A stretch of 64,000 bases of DNA from Pteria penguin (Eukaryota > Mollusca > Bivalvia > Pterioida > Pteriidae): contig CM068582.1 of assembly GCA_035048485.1 (NCBI GenBank), positions 17,053,269-17,117,268 on the forward strand, given 5' to 3'. Numbering within the stretch: the first letter of the stretch is position 1; each line of letters opens with the position of its first letter. The position numbers were made by a program, and so were the translations under genes. The notes under the pieces were generated by a model. That model did no database searches. It was given only the letters and a program-made list of their open reading frames with translations, and was not told the origin of the DNA. This document shows positions 43,715 to 57,740 of the stretch, piece after piece.

Positions 43715-46700
43715 ATTTAATAATTAAAAAATTTATATTATTTCAAAGACAATAATAGATACATTCTAATAATTTCATGTAGTCTATATCTCGGATAATA
43801 CTATTACACTGTGTACTATGATTAGCTGCCTTCACAATCAGATCATGCTGCCGCTTTTAATCGTGTCCTTATGATTCCAACATTGATTTCAGGTCTTTCA
43901 ACTTCATGGTTCTGATTTTAAACATATTAGTCCTTTCACAGAAAATTCAGTTGTCACCATTACTGCCGTCATTATTTTCATCGTATACTTTTATATTCCC
44001 CTAAAAAATCCAGATCTTAGTGGCTGTACCACGACATGAAATCGATCCTTCAGACAATAGCAAGGATCTTGAATTGCTAAATCAATTCAGTACCCTGAAT
44101 GACATCTCTATTATAAAGACTATCAGACTTCCACTTACGGAAAGCTTAAGTTTGCGAATAATCACTCTTCGTTAAAAGCATTAGATTTATATACCCTCAG
44201 TATGAATCAATGTTCAACACTGCACATGAATTTCTCACTTGATCATGTTGATTTCACTCAGTGAAAGACATGCCAAATAAGGAAAGAAAACATCTAAGTT
44301 GTGTAAGAAAAGTGCCACGGATCTGCATAGAATAAGCATGCAAAAAGACATCATATAAATATTAGATTTTAATGCAGTTGTAGTTTCCGATGGTCAATTG
44401 TAATGGCATCGTCACTTGACTGAAGTGGTTAAGATAACCAGATTACGGGACAACCTTCCCATTCCCACAAAAGCAATACAATAAAAACACGAATTTGAAA
44501 ATTGATTATTAATCACCCATACAGAGATGAAGGACTAACAGGTTACTAAATTTCGAGGGTTATAAGATTATGAACATAAATATCAAAAGCATTAAGTGTT
44601 AACAACGTAAACCAACCGTGATCTGCCCGTCTGAAAGCGAGCTCGGATTCCTAATCTGTAGGAGTTCTAACTAACAGTCAGAAGGTACGAAGATCCTATA
44701 TTCTGTATCTCATCTGAAAAAGTTTAAAGAAGGTCCTCAAATGAGTCTCCGCCGCTCTGTCAGTCAGAGTGCAACGCAAGTTTGCAGGAGTCCAATACAA
44801 GACTTATGGTCCTTGCAATGGTCTCAGGGTAATACTTTAAAAATTGAAAGCGTTTGACGTTTGCTTAGCACAGTGAAATATAATTATCGGAAACTCTTCT
44901 GTTTGTATATTTGAACACCACAGAATCGGTGATGAGGGATTCTTCTGGAAACATATCACTGAAAATTCGGTTTTCTGAATTTAGATAAAAGATTTGAATA
45001 TGATCTGCAAAATTTTCCAAATTTCTTTCCTAGTCTATGGTATCTGTAAACCTGAATCAAACTCGGAAAGTAATTTACAGATATTTCTGTACAGACATCA
45101 AAAACGTTTGTAGAGGTTCTAGCAAATGAAACCAGTATATATACCATATGATGGGAATGTAGGGTCGTCGCCATCTCAGCTGAGGAAATTCACAAAAGAA
45201 ATCCAAAGTCGTTATGTTTTTCACATATGCTACTATGTATACTGTATATTTAATGTATATATCCAAGAAAGTTCTGTCCTTAATAGAAATATTGATTTTG
45301 TTTAACCGAGATTCAGATCGATAATGGTCGCTATTGTATCTTTCAAATTTTGGTTTCTGAGAAGAATTTAATAACCTACATATCTATTATCTACATGTGT
45401 CGCTAAACAGATCGATAAGATTGAAACCTGTGGCGGACCTAGAGGGTTTGGGGAGTTCGGAAACAGCCCCCGGTACTAAAAGGAATGAAAGCCTCGTCAA
45501 ATGGTTAACTTGTCAAGAAATACTAAAAATCAGCTGTATCAAGGTCGCTTATAGTCAGAAAATGTTCTTTGAAACTTGTTTTCTACCACTGGTGCGTATT
45601 TGGTTTAAGCAGCAGTTGCACTTACATAGGAACCGATGGACAATATCTGGTTCCAGAAGTAGTTGTATTTCATGGCAGTTAAAACATCTGATTAGTAACT
45701 GTTTTACAAAAATACACGCCAGATTGCACCATTTTGCTAAATGTTTTCATTTTTGATTGTTTTGGGGGTTTTTTTTGGGGGGGGGAGGCCCCTCCCCTAC
45801 GGCAGGGGATAACAACTCCCTTTGGGCCTCATAACCCTCCTTCCCGAATGTACCCCTTATCCTTAGCATAACAATACATAAACTAGTGTACTATATGTGT
45901 GGATTAATTATAGTTGCCTATGTTTCTTATAAAATAATTCTTTATTTTGAAACCTTTTATTGTTTAGTCACTACGGATATGTATTTTACTCCTTCCCGTT
46001 TAAATCAATAGCATTCACAATGGCTGCTAGGGAATGCCAAAGACCGATAACTCCATTCAGCGGAACTTGTGATATTTGACAACAGAATAAAAGTCATGCA
46101 GAAGACACATCCCAATCATTTTAAGTGTAAATATCGGCTCAAATAGAAAATACACGGATGTGAGGTGACATGTGAAAGAATCGATGATGATGATGATGAT
46201 TGTATGTATGAATATCACTTTGACATGATTTGATTAAAAACTGTTAAAAAGATATAATAATTGGCCGTGCACGTTTGGGGAGGGTTGTCGAAAAATTTTC
46301 TAATTCTATAGAAAAGAAGAGGTGTTGGCTGCCGACGGAGATTTTGAAGGTAACCTACTACAATACCCTGTGGAAAAGCTTATATTCAGTTAATTTAAAG
46401 TATGCAAAGTAATGCACACGACGATCGCAAAGCTGGAGTCCAGGAGGAAAAGATGTGAACGCCTTATCATTAAAATGATGTTTCTTATCGTCAAGGAATG
46501 GTAATTATATTAACGGGAAATCTGATTGGCAGTGCAGGGATACTATTCAAATGTATCAGGGGCTCTGACTGGATAAAATTATTAAATGAATCTTCTAATT
46601 TAAATTAACATTAATTCTGCTGCAAAACCATGCAGAACTGTCCTTCACTTATAGAAATTCAAAATAAATCAAGAAAACATGATTTCTGCATCACACTTTC

Positions 46701-46870
46701 AAATAACCATTGAAATACATACTTTGAAATAAATGTTAGCAAATAAACGTTTTATAATTAAACGCTTCTCTGAACTGGACAAAGTAGTAAAATGACACAA
46801 AATTATGTTGAACTGGAAGTCCCAAAACTGTCTACAAATTTATTCCGAGGGACCCAAAAACAATAACACA
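43715..46870. other. No gene recognised
   Basis: AT-rich sequence. Near 45430-45460 and 45770-45840 are element-end-like texts (tggcggacctagagg; ggcccctcccctacggcagg) that may bound an old MITE. A GAT microsatellite lies at about 46183-46200. The 119-codon plus frame at 45397-45756 has no domain and overlaps the MITE-like text. Confidence 0.45.
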
Positions 46871-46874
46871 TCTT

Positions 46875-47710
46875 AAAATGCCCTTCTAGATCACTCTGGT
46901 GCATTCGCTTTCATGACCTATGCAGCCAGTCTGAGGAAGAAATTTGTCAAAGGAAAAGACCCTCTGTTGCCTATGTCATCGAATCCAGTATCCACCCCTT
47001 GACGCATCTGACCGAAAACAACAACACAACATTTGTAGGGAAGCTTGAGTAACAAGTTTCAACCAAATCACTTCAGTTCTGACCCAGACCTCCTTCATTA
47101 CATGCTAATAGAGTATCCTCCCGTCCCCCCTTTTTACGTATCTGAGAAAAGCTGCAAAAAATACTAGAAATTATTTCTGTGTTCTGGGCCATTTATTTCC
47201 AGTTACATCTATTACAATAAAATAAGTTAAAGTAAACAAAATTAATGCATTACAAGAAACCTACAAATGTACAAGGAGACAATCAAATACCTGAAAATAG
47301 ACTATAATGGACAATAATAATAATAAAAGAATAGAGAAAAGAAATCAAAAACATAGTAACATCAAAATCTTTATTTCAACCTAGATCACCGAAATATTGG
47401 TTTGAAGAAGAATTTTGTCAAAGGAGGTACCGTCTTGGGCCTAAGTTGAACTGCCCTGAATCCATCAGATTCACTGGACAGATCTGATAGAAAACGGGGT
47501 CATTTGTTGGGGACCCAGAGTACTTCATACCGTCCAAGTTTCATCAAATCTTTATATTAGTTCTAAAGAAGTATATCAAAACTAATTATTACTAACTTTT
47601 TTTATCTTAAAAACTTCGCAAAAATCATTGAAAATAAGTTTTTTATTCAACTTCTTTCCAATTACATTTATTACAATAAAATCAGTAAAAATATTTTAAA
47701 AAATGAAACT
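46875..47710 (+). repeat. Diverged family A-like units, two in tandem
   Basis: The texts ctagatcactctggtgcatt, gcagccagtctgaggaagaa, tttgtcaaaggaaaaga (46889 on) and cctagatcaccgaaatattg, gtttgaagaagaattttgtc, aaaggaggtacc (47381 on) repeat the family A block. Each is followed by ccagttacatctattacaat or ccaattacatttattacaat. No coding capacity. Confidence 0.55.
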
Positions 47711-49304
47711 TTTTCACCGCGGTTATCCGCTGACCGTTATCCCTATTTCTAAATTCTTTGATCCGCTATTGAAAACGTCATATAAATCTTGGATCTTCGA
47801 AAGCAGTACTTCTAAAATCAAAATGTAAAGGAAGTTATTTGTAACACAAGGTCAACATGTTCAGTTGACAGAAAAACCAATATCTAAATCAGGTCGAAGG
47901 GGAAGAGTCATTTTCTTCAATCTTCAAGTACTTTCGTCTCCGTCATTTGTTAGGCGTTAACCAGTATTAAACTTTTTAAATCCCCTTTCAAAAATCTCAG
48001 GTGATACTGTGTATAAACGCTGGTATCACTGTATTGTGTTGTTGCGTCCGGTACACAACAAAGGTACGCTCTATGTGAAAGAAACAGTGCAAACGTATGA
48101 ATTTTTCCAAAATGAAACTTGCAATTCATTCATAGAGACCATGAAAACGTAACAGATATCATGTTAAATGTTGACACTAGATCTACTGCAGTATTATTTT
48201 TACCCCGCCTAACAAAAGCCCATGCCTTGATTTACATTGCTTAAATTTTATCACAGACCAAAACCGAATCCGATTCAATTTAAATCAATGCTTTTATAAA
48301 AATATTAACATAAAATTTACAAATATATTACTTACATGCATATGTTACATTAATCCTCATAAAAATATTTATGTTTAAATCAGCGTTACATATGTAGGCA
48401 ACACGACACAAACTCTATAGAGGATGTTGTAAATCTCTTCATTTAAACACGAGACACGTGTACAATCAGGGACACATTTCTGTTACAAGTCTAGCACTAT
48501 TGTAGCAGCCGACGTATTGAATATCCAATACTACACGGTACGGTACGTCAGGTTATTCTGCTTTAATAATCATGTGTCGCGATCGATAAGAAAAATAGCC
48601 GGCGGAAACATTGCTGGTATAAAACGCAAAATCCACTGTCCAAACTATTAATCGAATCCAATCTATGATCATTGATACTTTGATACATTTATAAACAAAA
48701 ATCACAAAATAGCCAGATGAGACGGCATATTTATATCTGGATAATAGAAACAGTGTACGATTTATAAAGAGAATGGTAATTTACAGATTATCTGATTGAC
48801 TGATATTTAGACGGTAATATTTTAGGGGCTCTGATTGGATACGCATGTAATTATTGAATTAATTTATAAATCAAAACTGATTCTGCTATAAAATCGTGTA
48901 TTTTAATAAACGGTAATGTACAGTTTTTATGGCCTAAATAGTGTTGTTGTTTACATTAGAAATTTGACAAGAACTTCTCAGAATTAAGGTGAACTAGGGC
49001 TGAAGAACATTTTGATATATCATAGGGGTTATATATAAGCTAAGATGCAGAAAGTTGTCCCGGTGTAAATCTCGCTGGAAGTTTGATAATCTAAACATGG
49101 CACCCTGTGGGAAAAACCGAAATTACTATGTTCGTCTTTGACTCCAAATACTAGATTTTTTTCTGTTGCTTCTTTTTGAATTAAAAATTTACTACAACAA
49201 TCCCACTGTTTATTTTTGTTCTAAAATTTATGTATGTAGGTATACTGTGTCATTTCTTCTTACTGCATAAGATATTGCATACATCTATCTCCAGATATTG
49301 ATAC
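47711..49304. other. No gene recognised
   Basis: No ORF or repeat can be supported here. Confidence 0.4.
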
Positions 49305-49309
49305 ATATC

Positions 49310-49646
49310 CAGTGGCGTAGCCAGCTTAAAATTTGGTGTATTCAACAACAACCTCAACAACAACAGCAATAACCCCCAAAAACCGCAAAAGCTATTGGGC
49401 CTCCATAAAGCCCCAAGCGGGTCCAGGGTAAATCCCAGGTGAGGAGGGTCAACGCAAGGGGAAACCCCAGCGATTTTAGCATTTTGATATAAACAATTTT
49501 CATACAATGTGAACTGTAATACTATACAAGAACTGTATACATTCAAATACATATAAAAATTAATTATAAAAGACCAACATGTATATCTATCCTATACACT
49601 TTTGTGTATTCATTTGTGTTTTTGCGTAAAGGGCGCTACGCCACTG
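49310..49646. mobile_element. CAGTGGCGTAG-type MITE, 5-bp target duplication
   Basis: The ends cagtggcgtagccag and gggcgctacgccactg are inverted repeats. atatc flanks both sides (49305-49309 and 49647-49651). The 337-bp interior has no domain-bearing ORF. It shares the CAGTGGCG terminus with the elements at 17618, 59904 and 63137. Confidence 0.8.
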
Positions 49647-50029
49647 ATATCTTGACCCCTATGCCTCTTATTCACAGTAAACTTCATCAATTTTTCTTAG
49701 GACATTGTTGATATTTACACTTCTTTAGAAAGGAATTATTCCTAGTTCGGAGAAATTACCTACATAATTTGTTGATTTACGAGCAAATATTCAGTTACAT
49801 ACATCACAATTGGTGGACAACTTGTCACAACGGACTGAAATAACTCCAATAAAATGTCATGCTAATGAAACCAACCCGAGGAAAGAAAGCATAAACCTGT
49901 ATCTCTTCAAATAGCCATCACTTCCGGATATCTTGACTTAACGTGGCAATATGCTGCCCTATAATTTAACTCTGACTCGACGCTTTGGTATTTAAAAAGA
50001 CAAAACAAAACAAAATACAAAAACAAATA

Positions 50030-50550
50030 AAATCAAAGGACTGAAGGTCCTGAGTGACACTCATATGAAGATGAACAGGAATTAGTGTTACCAATAGTAT
50101 TAATTCAGGACTAGTTTCATTCTTAGAATTAAAACGGCACAAATTCTAAATGACTCTTGAATCATTATTGAGTTATTTAAATCAATTTTCTTTTAATGAA
50201 ATAAACCTGAAGTGGGAATAGTTATACGAAGCATGCATTCAAGTCTGCATCCCAAGATGAACCATAAGCGCAAGTTTGGGAATTTTCGCACACTTTTTTT
50301 TTTCGAGGTGACTTGGCATACGACCGAGTCAGAAGTCTTATTGTTACTAGTTTGTCGCAAACTGAGGTACCCCCAACAGGTTAACCAAATCACTCAAGTG
50401 AAAAAAATGTCACATGAAGCAACCGAACAAGGTACTCTAGTGTGCATCCCATTGATGAATTATTGGTGCAAGTTTGGTACTTGTACTGTCCATAACTGAG
50501 ATACTCGTGCCCCAAACAAGTTACCAAAATGACTCAAACGGAACAAGCAA
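50030..50550 (+). repeat. Dispersed repeat family B, copy 2, SINE-free
   Basis: The text aaaatcaaaggactgaaggt, cctgagtgacactcatatga, agatgaacaggaattagtg is continuous where copy 1 has a SINE, so it represents the pre-insertion state. Similarity continues to about atgactcaaacggaacaagc. Confidence 0.8.
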
Positions 50551-50599
50551 ATTCAGAGAATTTTGGTCCCTCGCTTTCAAAGCTCTAACAGTAAGGGTG

Positions 50600-50830
50600 C
50601 AGCGATCTGTGACATTGTCATGGTTGTGCATGTCTACAGACGCACATGCCAAAAATGAAGGCCCTACGTCTTACGGTTAAAAAGTTATATTGAAATAGGT
50701 CAAAGATCACGGTCAAGGTCACATGATAAAAACTTTGGTACCAACGGAAAGGTAATTGCATTTAGGCAACAAACATGCCAAATATGAATGCCCTACGTCT
50801 TACAATTAAAAAAGTTATGACTGATGCGAT
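50600..50830 (+). repeat. Dispersed repeat family D, copy 5
   Basis: It has two partial units with atgccaaaaatgaaggccct, acgtcttacggttaaaaagt and caaatatgaatgccctacgt, cttacaattaaaaaagttat. The 3' terminus is missing. Confidence 0.55.
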
Positions 50831-53555
50831 AATTAAGTTAAATCAAGCAGTTTTATATGGGCCGAGATGGATGAAGTCAATTTCAGGAAAACAAAGTTGA
50901 ATTGAACACTCTACAGGGTCTGTAAGACTCGTTTTCTGCCATTCTATTTTTCGAAACCAGTGTGTAATTTTCGTCGAATCCAATACTCTAGATCTACTTC
51001 AACCCTCAGATGTATGACAAATAGTAATTTTCGTTGCTATAATATTATTTCTTGGCATTTCAGAGTTGTAGCGTTGAAGTTAAATGAACTGAATTCGACA
51101 TTTCTCTTTTTCTCAGAATGTGAAAACACAATCTAATACTTTATTTTTGAATTACTGTCGCCATAAAATAGGTCTGATCAATTAGCGAAGTATGAATAGC
51201 TTCTCTCTCTATGACAATGCTTCCTAACTCAGAGAGTCTCGTAAATTCTCGGGATCACCTGACTTTGCGATGAGATTACCCTTAAATTGTTTAAGCAATG
51301 CAGGATTTCTGATATGTGAGCTATTACCTTGATATTCAGAAACACCATCGTTATTGTTTACTATGCATGGCCGTGGCGACTCTTTTTCTTTTTCTCTTTC
51401 TTTTGTAGATTTGTTGTATTATATCGATTATTGGATAGACTGAAATGATTCGCAAATCAAATAAATTCAGCAATGTGAAAAATGATATGGGGATTGGGCC
51501 GAATGTATTCCTAATCTCTGGCCTGAATGTAAGGTGAGGTGACATATATACATTTAGCGTGTGCTTTGAATTTCAATTAGTTTATGTTTTATTCCGTCAT
51601 ATGAATGCTGTATAGAGAGGTTGAACGTACTTGTTTCAAAGAAAGACGGATAAAGAATCAAATCCTTTATTTTCACAAAACCATGTATATGCATGGCTCA
51701 TTGGTCAAATAAAAAACGTGATACGATTGACAAGATTAAATCCACTGAATATGGTAATGGTAAGACTGCTCACATGCGCCTGACAAAACAAAAATTCTAC
51801 ATATACTACGTGTAGTTAGCTTCTCAGTACAGCAAAGTGTTACAATGAAAATGAAAATATGACACATTTACATATAAAATCTTTCAAATAAAATTTTTAA
51901 ATTAATTTCGATAAATTTTTTAATTCTCACAAAATCATTTTCGTGATGATTACGCCTTTGAAAGAACTTCCTAATCGATTTTAAACTGGCCATGTGTATC
52001 TATTAAAAAGAATTTTTAATTGTGCGTCAGTTCTTTTGATAATTATTTGGGCCGGCATGAGCCGGCCCATTTACTGATTTAACTTTCGAGAAAACACTGT
52101 GATTTACTGCTGCCCTGTAAAGTACTATGATTCACTGCGGTATTACTTTGTTTGCTAGATATCATCTTGGTCACTAAAGGTCATTAAAACGCTTGACAAA
52201 TACGTTACGGTCACATCCTTTGTACATATTATCCTGAATTTTTTTTCCTATTATAAGAGCAGAAAATTATGACATCATGGTTGTGGCGCTATTTATAGAT
52301 ATGTATATACGGCGATGCTGTGCTCAATGTTTTGTTTATTTTTAGAAACCTTGCTATACGCGATAGTATAGAAGGGATTACCGGGGAGGTTCAGTTTACC
52401 GAAAAGATCGTAAAATCTACCGAAAAGAAAATTACAGAATAAAAATTTACCAGTATTTCCTCTGATTATAATTATCAGTGATCACTAAAGAAATTGTATT
52501 CTAAGACGTATATGTAAACTTATACCAAACAATGATACATATAATGAAGCATACAAAAATATGTTTTAAGTCATGTTATACCGATTTAAGCCTTTTAAGT
52601 CATTAATTCAAATTTTAATTCCATGTCATCATCTATAATTTCATATATTTGTCTTATGTTGTACGATTAACCTCCAAAAATAAGAGACGAGATGGGCATA
52701 ACTTCATAAAAACAAATTTTCTACGATATTTTTAAAGGTTTATTGTACAACAAAATGATTACTTAAAGATAAATAAAGACAACAGGTTATGTTTCAAATT
52801 ATTATCACTAATTATGTAGATATGAAGTTTGAATTAAAGTTTTCATAGAAATTAGTAAGAAATTGCAAGAAAATTAAAAGTAATTCAAAATAATACAAAC
52901 TTGATACTACTACTTTAAACTTTTTTGTTCAAAATTCCAAAAGTATAATAGGTAAAAAAAAATCCCCATGAATTTTTAAACTTAACTTATACTGATCTGT
53001 ATATCATTTCTGATCATATTCAAGTATCAGTAAGAAATTTAGAATACAGAAATGAACTTTCAACATACTTGGTGTGTTACACTTGCCCTAGCTAACACAT
53101 ATCGATTTTCATCAATACATTATGTTTATTTCAATCAAAGTGTTTTAAATACTTGGCATGAAATGGACGAACACATAGCATTAACCTTTACTGTCATTTT
53201 GTCTGTCTGTGATAACTACACATGTATAATGTGCCATGACTTTCCTACCTGCATAACTAGACAGAAGATGCTTACTCCTCCCTTAAAACTGCTTTCATAT
53301 CTAGATTTCATCGAAATTGCATCTACATTGTCCGATGTCCATCCGTCTATCTGTCAGTCACGCTTTCACATTATTGGTCATAATTTAGTACTAAAGGGAC
53401 ATAGTCCGAGACTGGAAAATTTTAGCATGAAAAGGATAAATTACGACAATATCTTATTTTTCCTGTATTGCATAAATAATAAACTTTGTGTTAATTGCAA
53501 AATTTAAAACTAAAATCCCTCAATATTTTCGTAGAACAAAGGTAATTGAGTCGAA
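50831..53555. other. No gene recognised
   Basis: AT-rich throughout. A 151-codon plus frame at 53052-53507 is the longest here but shows no domain, and its composition is that of translated AT-rich DNA. Confidence 0.45.
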
Positions 53556-53559
53556 TTAA

Positions 53560-53985
53560 ATTCGGTTGGTATCAATTCTCCAAAAAAGGCGATGCTCCGC
53601 CCATAATCATGCGCGTGCGCGGATATTCACTGCAGAAAACAAAAAAAAAGGTTCACATGGAGGAATACGAGCACGAGAAAAGCAAAAGTGTGGTAAAAAT
53701 AACTATACACAGACTCAGAGGCCAAAAAAGAAAAATGGAACAAATGTTAGAATCGGGTAAAGCTCGAATTTCATTGTCACGTGATTTCCTCTGACCGACC
53801 TCATCAATATTCAAGGAGTTGTCCAGGTTATCTCGCAAATTTAAAATGGGCATATCTCGTTAACGACACCGACTTTGATAACTTTTTACACATCTTAGAT
53901 AATATACTAACAATCGATTGCCGTTTAAGAATCCGTTTACATTTTTTTTATACTTTTCCCGACTTCAATCGGACCATGCTACTTT
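53560..53985 (+). repeat. Dispersed repeat family E, copy 1
   Basis: It matches 62315-62715 over about 420 bp: catggaggaatacgagcacg, tttcattgtcacgtgatttc, ctcatcaatattcaa, tttttacacatcttagataa and cgacttcaatcggaccatgc. In the frame around 53660-53790 both copies give similar peptides (SGKARISLSRDFL here, GKARVSLSRDFL in the other), but copy 2 has a stop. An old coding origin is possible. Confidence 0.7.
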
Positions 53986-54825
53986 AAACATCTATACTTC
54001 AAATCAAACTTGCAGATTGATTCATTACGATGAGACTGTCAAGGTCATATTCAAGGTCAAGTTTATGGGTAAACATATGGCAAGCGACATCGTGTTTGGG
54101 AGCAATGACTTTTTTTAATTTTTCAAAACAATTATACATGTCGCCAAATTACATACTAAGTACTAAGGGCCAAGTGCTAAGTATTGACTTGCTAATAGTT
54201 TTAAAGTAGTTTCTTGACGATATTTTAGGATGCTATTTTTCAGTATGAAGGGACATTATCCTTTCAAATATTATTCAATCATAACCAACAAATATCACAA
54301 TTTAACTTTTTTTTCAAATTACAGTATTACTTCTAGGAACATATCATAATCAAACGTGTAATGAGATTATAACATAAAGTCAAAAAAGAGAATGGTGTTT
54401 AAACAACTGTACACTATAGGTAGGTCGAAACCTATAGTAATGGAAATATAAGTCAGTGAACAATTTGGTTACGGCCCGAAACTTTGACGCTTGCGTCAAT
54501 AAATTTTCCTGTTATAACATGATCTTTCTTTCGGATAAACATGAATTTGAATTAAAAGATTTTCAAGACGTAAAACTAAGTTTCATTTTTTTCCTAAACA
54601 TTACACAAAATACAGATGCACGGGTTTAAAACTATCTTGAAGGTACATACCACAGAGCATTTCATACGCCCCGTGGTAATTTGTAGTTAACAGGGACGGA
54701 GGGAGCTCCCCACCCCCGGTACATATTTCCTGCCAATAATTCAGTTTATAAACCTATGTCAAAATTTGTTAAATCCGCCCTTGTAAACTAAAAAGTTTCT
54801 AAATACATATGAGAAAAGATAACTC

Positions 54826-57172
54826 AGTGGCGGACGTAGAAAGGAGGCATATTACATAACTCAGTGGCGGACGTAGAGAAGAGGCATATTACAGAACTAA
54901 GTGACGAACGCAGATTAGAGGGATATTACATAACTCAGTGGTGGACGTAGACGAGTGGTATATTACATAACTCAGTGGCGGACGTAGAAGAGAGGCATAC
55001 TACATAACTCAGTTGTGGACGTAGAAGAGAGGCATATTACATAACTCAGTGGTGGACGTAAAAGAGAGGAATATTACATAACTCAGTGGCGGAGGTAGAA
55101 GAGAGGCATATTACATAACTCAGTGGCGGACGCAGAAGAGAGGCATATTATATAACTCAGTGGCGGACGCAGAAGAGAGGCAGATTACATAACTCAGTGG
55201 CGGACGTATAGGAGAGGCATATTACATAACTCAGGGTGGACGTAGAGGAGAGGCATATTACATAACTCAGTGGTGGACGTAGAGGAGAGGCATATTACAT
55301 AACTCAGTGGTGGACGTAGAAGACAGGCATATTACATAACTCAGTGGCGGACGCAGAAGAGAGGCAGATTACATAACTCAGTGGCGGACGTATAGGAGAG
55401 GCATATTACATAACTCAGGGTGGACGTAGAGGAGAGGCATATTACATAACTCAGTGGTGGACGTAGAGGAGAGGCATATTACATAACTCAGTGGTGGACG
55501 TAGAAGACAGGCATATTACATAACTCAGTGGCGGAGTAGAAGAGAGGCATATTACATAACTCAGTGGTGGACGTAGAAGAGAGGCATATTACATAACTCA
55601 GTGGTGGACGTAGAGCAGAGGCATATTACATAACTCAGTGGTGGACGTAGAAGAGAGGCAGATTACAAAACTCAGTGGCGGACGTAGAGAAGATGCATAT
55701 TACATAACTCAGTGGTAGACGTAGAGCAGAGGCATATTACATAACTTATTGGTGGACGTAGAGGAGAGGCATATTACATAACTCAGGGGCGGAAGTAGAG
55801 GAGAGGGATATTACATAACTCAGTGGTGGACGTAGACGAGTGGCATATTACATAACTCAGTGGCGGACGTAGAAGAGAGGCATACTACATAACTCAGTTG
55901 TGGACGTAGAAGAGAGGCATATTACATAACTCAGTGGTGGACGTAAAAGAGAGGAATATTACATAACTCAGTGGCGGAGGTAGAAGAGAGGCATATTACA
56001 TAACTCAGTGGCGGACGCAGAAGAGAGGCATATTATATAACTCAGTGGCGGACGCAGAAGAGAGGCAGATTACATAACTCAGTGGCGGACGTATAGGAGA
56101 GGCATATTACATAACTCAGGGTGGACGTAGAGGAGAGGCATATTACATAACTCAGTGGTGGCCGTAGAAGAGAGGCAGATTACAAAACTCAGTGGTGGAC
56201 GTAGAAGACAGGCATATTACATAACTCAGTGGCGGACGTAGAAGAGAGGCATATTACATAACTCAGTGGCGGACGCAGAAGAGAGGCATATTATATAACT
56301 CAGTGGCGGACGCAGAAGAGAGGCAGATTACATAACTCAGTGGCGGACGTATAGGAGAGGCATATTACATAACTCAGGGTGGACGTAGAGGAGAGGCATA
56401 TTACATAACTCAGTGGTGGACGTAGAGGAGAGGCATATTACATAACTCAGTGGTGGACGTAGAAGACAGGCATATTACATAACTCAGTGGCGGAGTAGAA
56501 GAGAGGCATATTACATAACTCAGTGGTGGACGTAGAAGAGAGGCATATTACATAACTCAGTGGTGGACGTAGAGCAGAGGCATATTACATAACTCAGTGG
56601 TGGACGTAGAAGAGAGGCAGATTACAAAACTCAGTGGCGGACGTAGAGAAGATGCATATTACATAACTCAGTGGTAGACGTAGAGCAGAGGCATATTACA
56701 TAACTTATTGGTGGACGTAGAGGAGAGGCATATTACATAACTCAGGGGCGGAAGTAGAGGAGAGGCATATTACATAACTCAGTGGTGGACGTAGAGGAAA
56801 TGCATATTACAGATCTCAGTGGCGGACGTAGAGGAGAGGCATATTACATAACTCAGTGGCGGACGTAGAGGAGAGGAATATTACATAACTCAGTGGCGGA
56901 CGTAGAACAGAGGCATATTACATATCTCAGTGGTGGACGTAGAAGAGAGGCATATTACATATCTCAGTGGTGGACGTAGAGGAGAGGCAAATTTCATTAC
57001 TCAGTGGTGGACGTATAAAAGAGGGGTATTACATAACTGAGTGGTGGACGTAGAAGAAAGACATATTACATATCACAAAGGTAGACGTAGAAGAGAGGCA
57101 TATTACATAACTGAGTGGTGGACGTAGAAGAGAGGCATATTACATATCTCAGTGGTGGACGTAGAGAAGAAC
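54826..57172. repeat. 37-bp minisatellite with higher-order duplications
   Basis: The unit actcagtggtggacgtagaa, gagaggcatattacata repeats about 63 times. Variant units recur in the same order at larger offsets: the acgagtgg variant at 54951 and 55836 (885 bp) and the gattacaaaa variant at 55661 and 56620 (959 bp). The offsets differ by 74, which is two units. Multi-unit blocks have therefore been duplicated. Confidence 0.95.
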
Positions 57173-57610
57173 GCAAAAGAGTTTACCTACGTTATCGAAG
57201 TCTCGAAATTCGAATGCCTGGTTTCTTGACACAGGTCTCTAACCGACACAATGCTTTATAACCACACTCATCCTATTCCATAAACTGTATCACCGATCCG
57301 CTTCTGAAAATCTTTATACTCTCGTATCGCCTACCGTTCATGAAATGGAAGTTAAAAATACCAATAAGCAATCTCATTCCACTGTTGTGTAATTCTACTA
57401 CGTATCGTATTTCTTTCCTCCCCTGGTTATCTTCGCTTGAAATGATGTCCCCTAGTGATGTCCGAAACAATTTATTATTGTATAATCTTCAGCATACAAA
57501 ATTCCCTTATAACGATCATAAACCCTTCTTTCGTGCTTTCTATCAGACTCAAAACCCAACCAAACAAGAGTAACAACAAGCGTGACATCCCCTTGCACGA
57601 CAGAAAAATC
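57173..57610. other. No gene recognised
   Basis: Sequence after the satellite array, with overlapping short frames on both strands and no domain. Confidence 0.4.
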
Positions 57611-57614
57611 CATA

Positions 57615-57740
57615 GTACTAAACTGACCTTGACCTTTGACCCAAAATCAATTGGGATCTCCCTCTACTTCAACGTAAGCTATATGTGAAGTATGAACCCA
57701 ATAGGGCCAAAACTATGATTTTGTATAATGTCTACACGGT
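57615..57740 (+). repeat. Dispersed repeat family F, copy 1
   Basis: The text tgaccttgacctttgaccca, tcaattgggatctccctcta, gtgaagtatgaacccaatag matches 58090-58225 in order. Confidence 0.6.

Noticed and set aside
45397..45756. 119-codon ORF as a gene
   Set aside because: Its start overlaps an element-end-like text (gtggcggacctagag) and the protein has no recognisable features.
53052..53507. 151-codon ORF as a gene
   Set aside because: No domain, no homology I recognise, AT-rich composition and no splice or promoter context. A frame of this length can occur by chance in 64 kb.
54826..57172. CRISPR-like or centromeric array
   Set aside because: There are no spacers, and the length (2.3 kb) and unit (37 bp) fit a minisatellite. 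Nothing supports a centromere.
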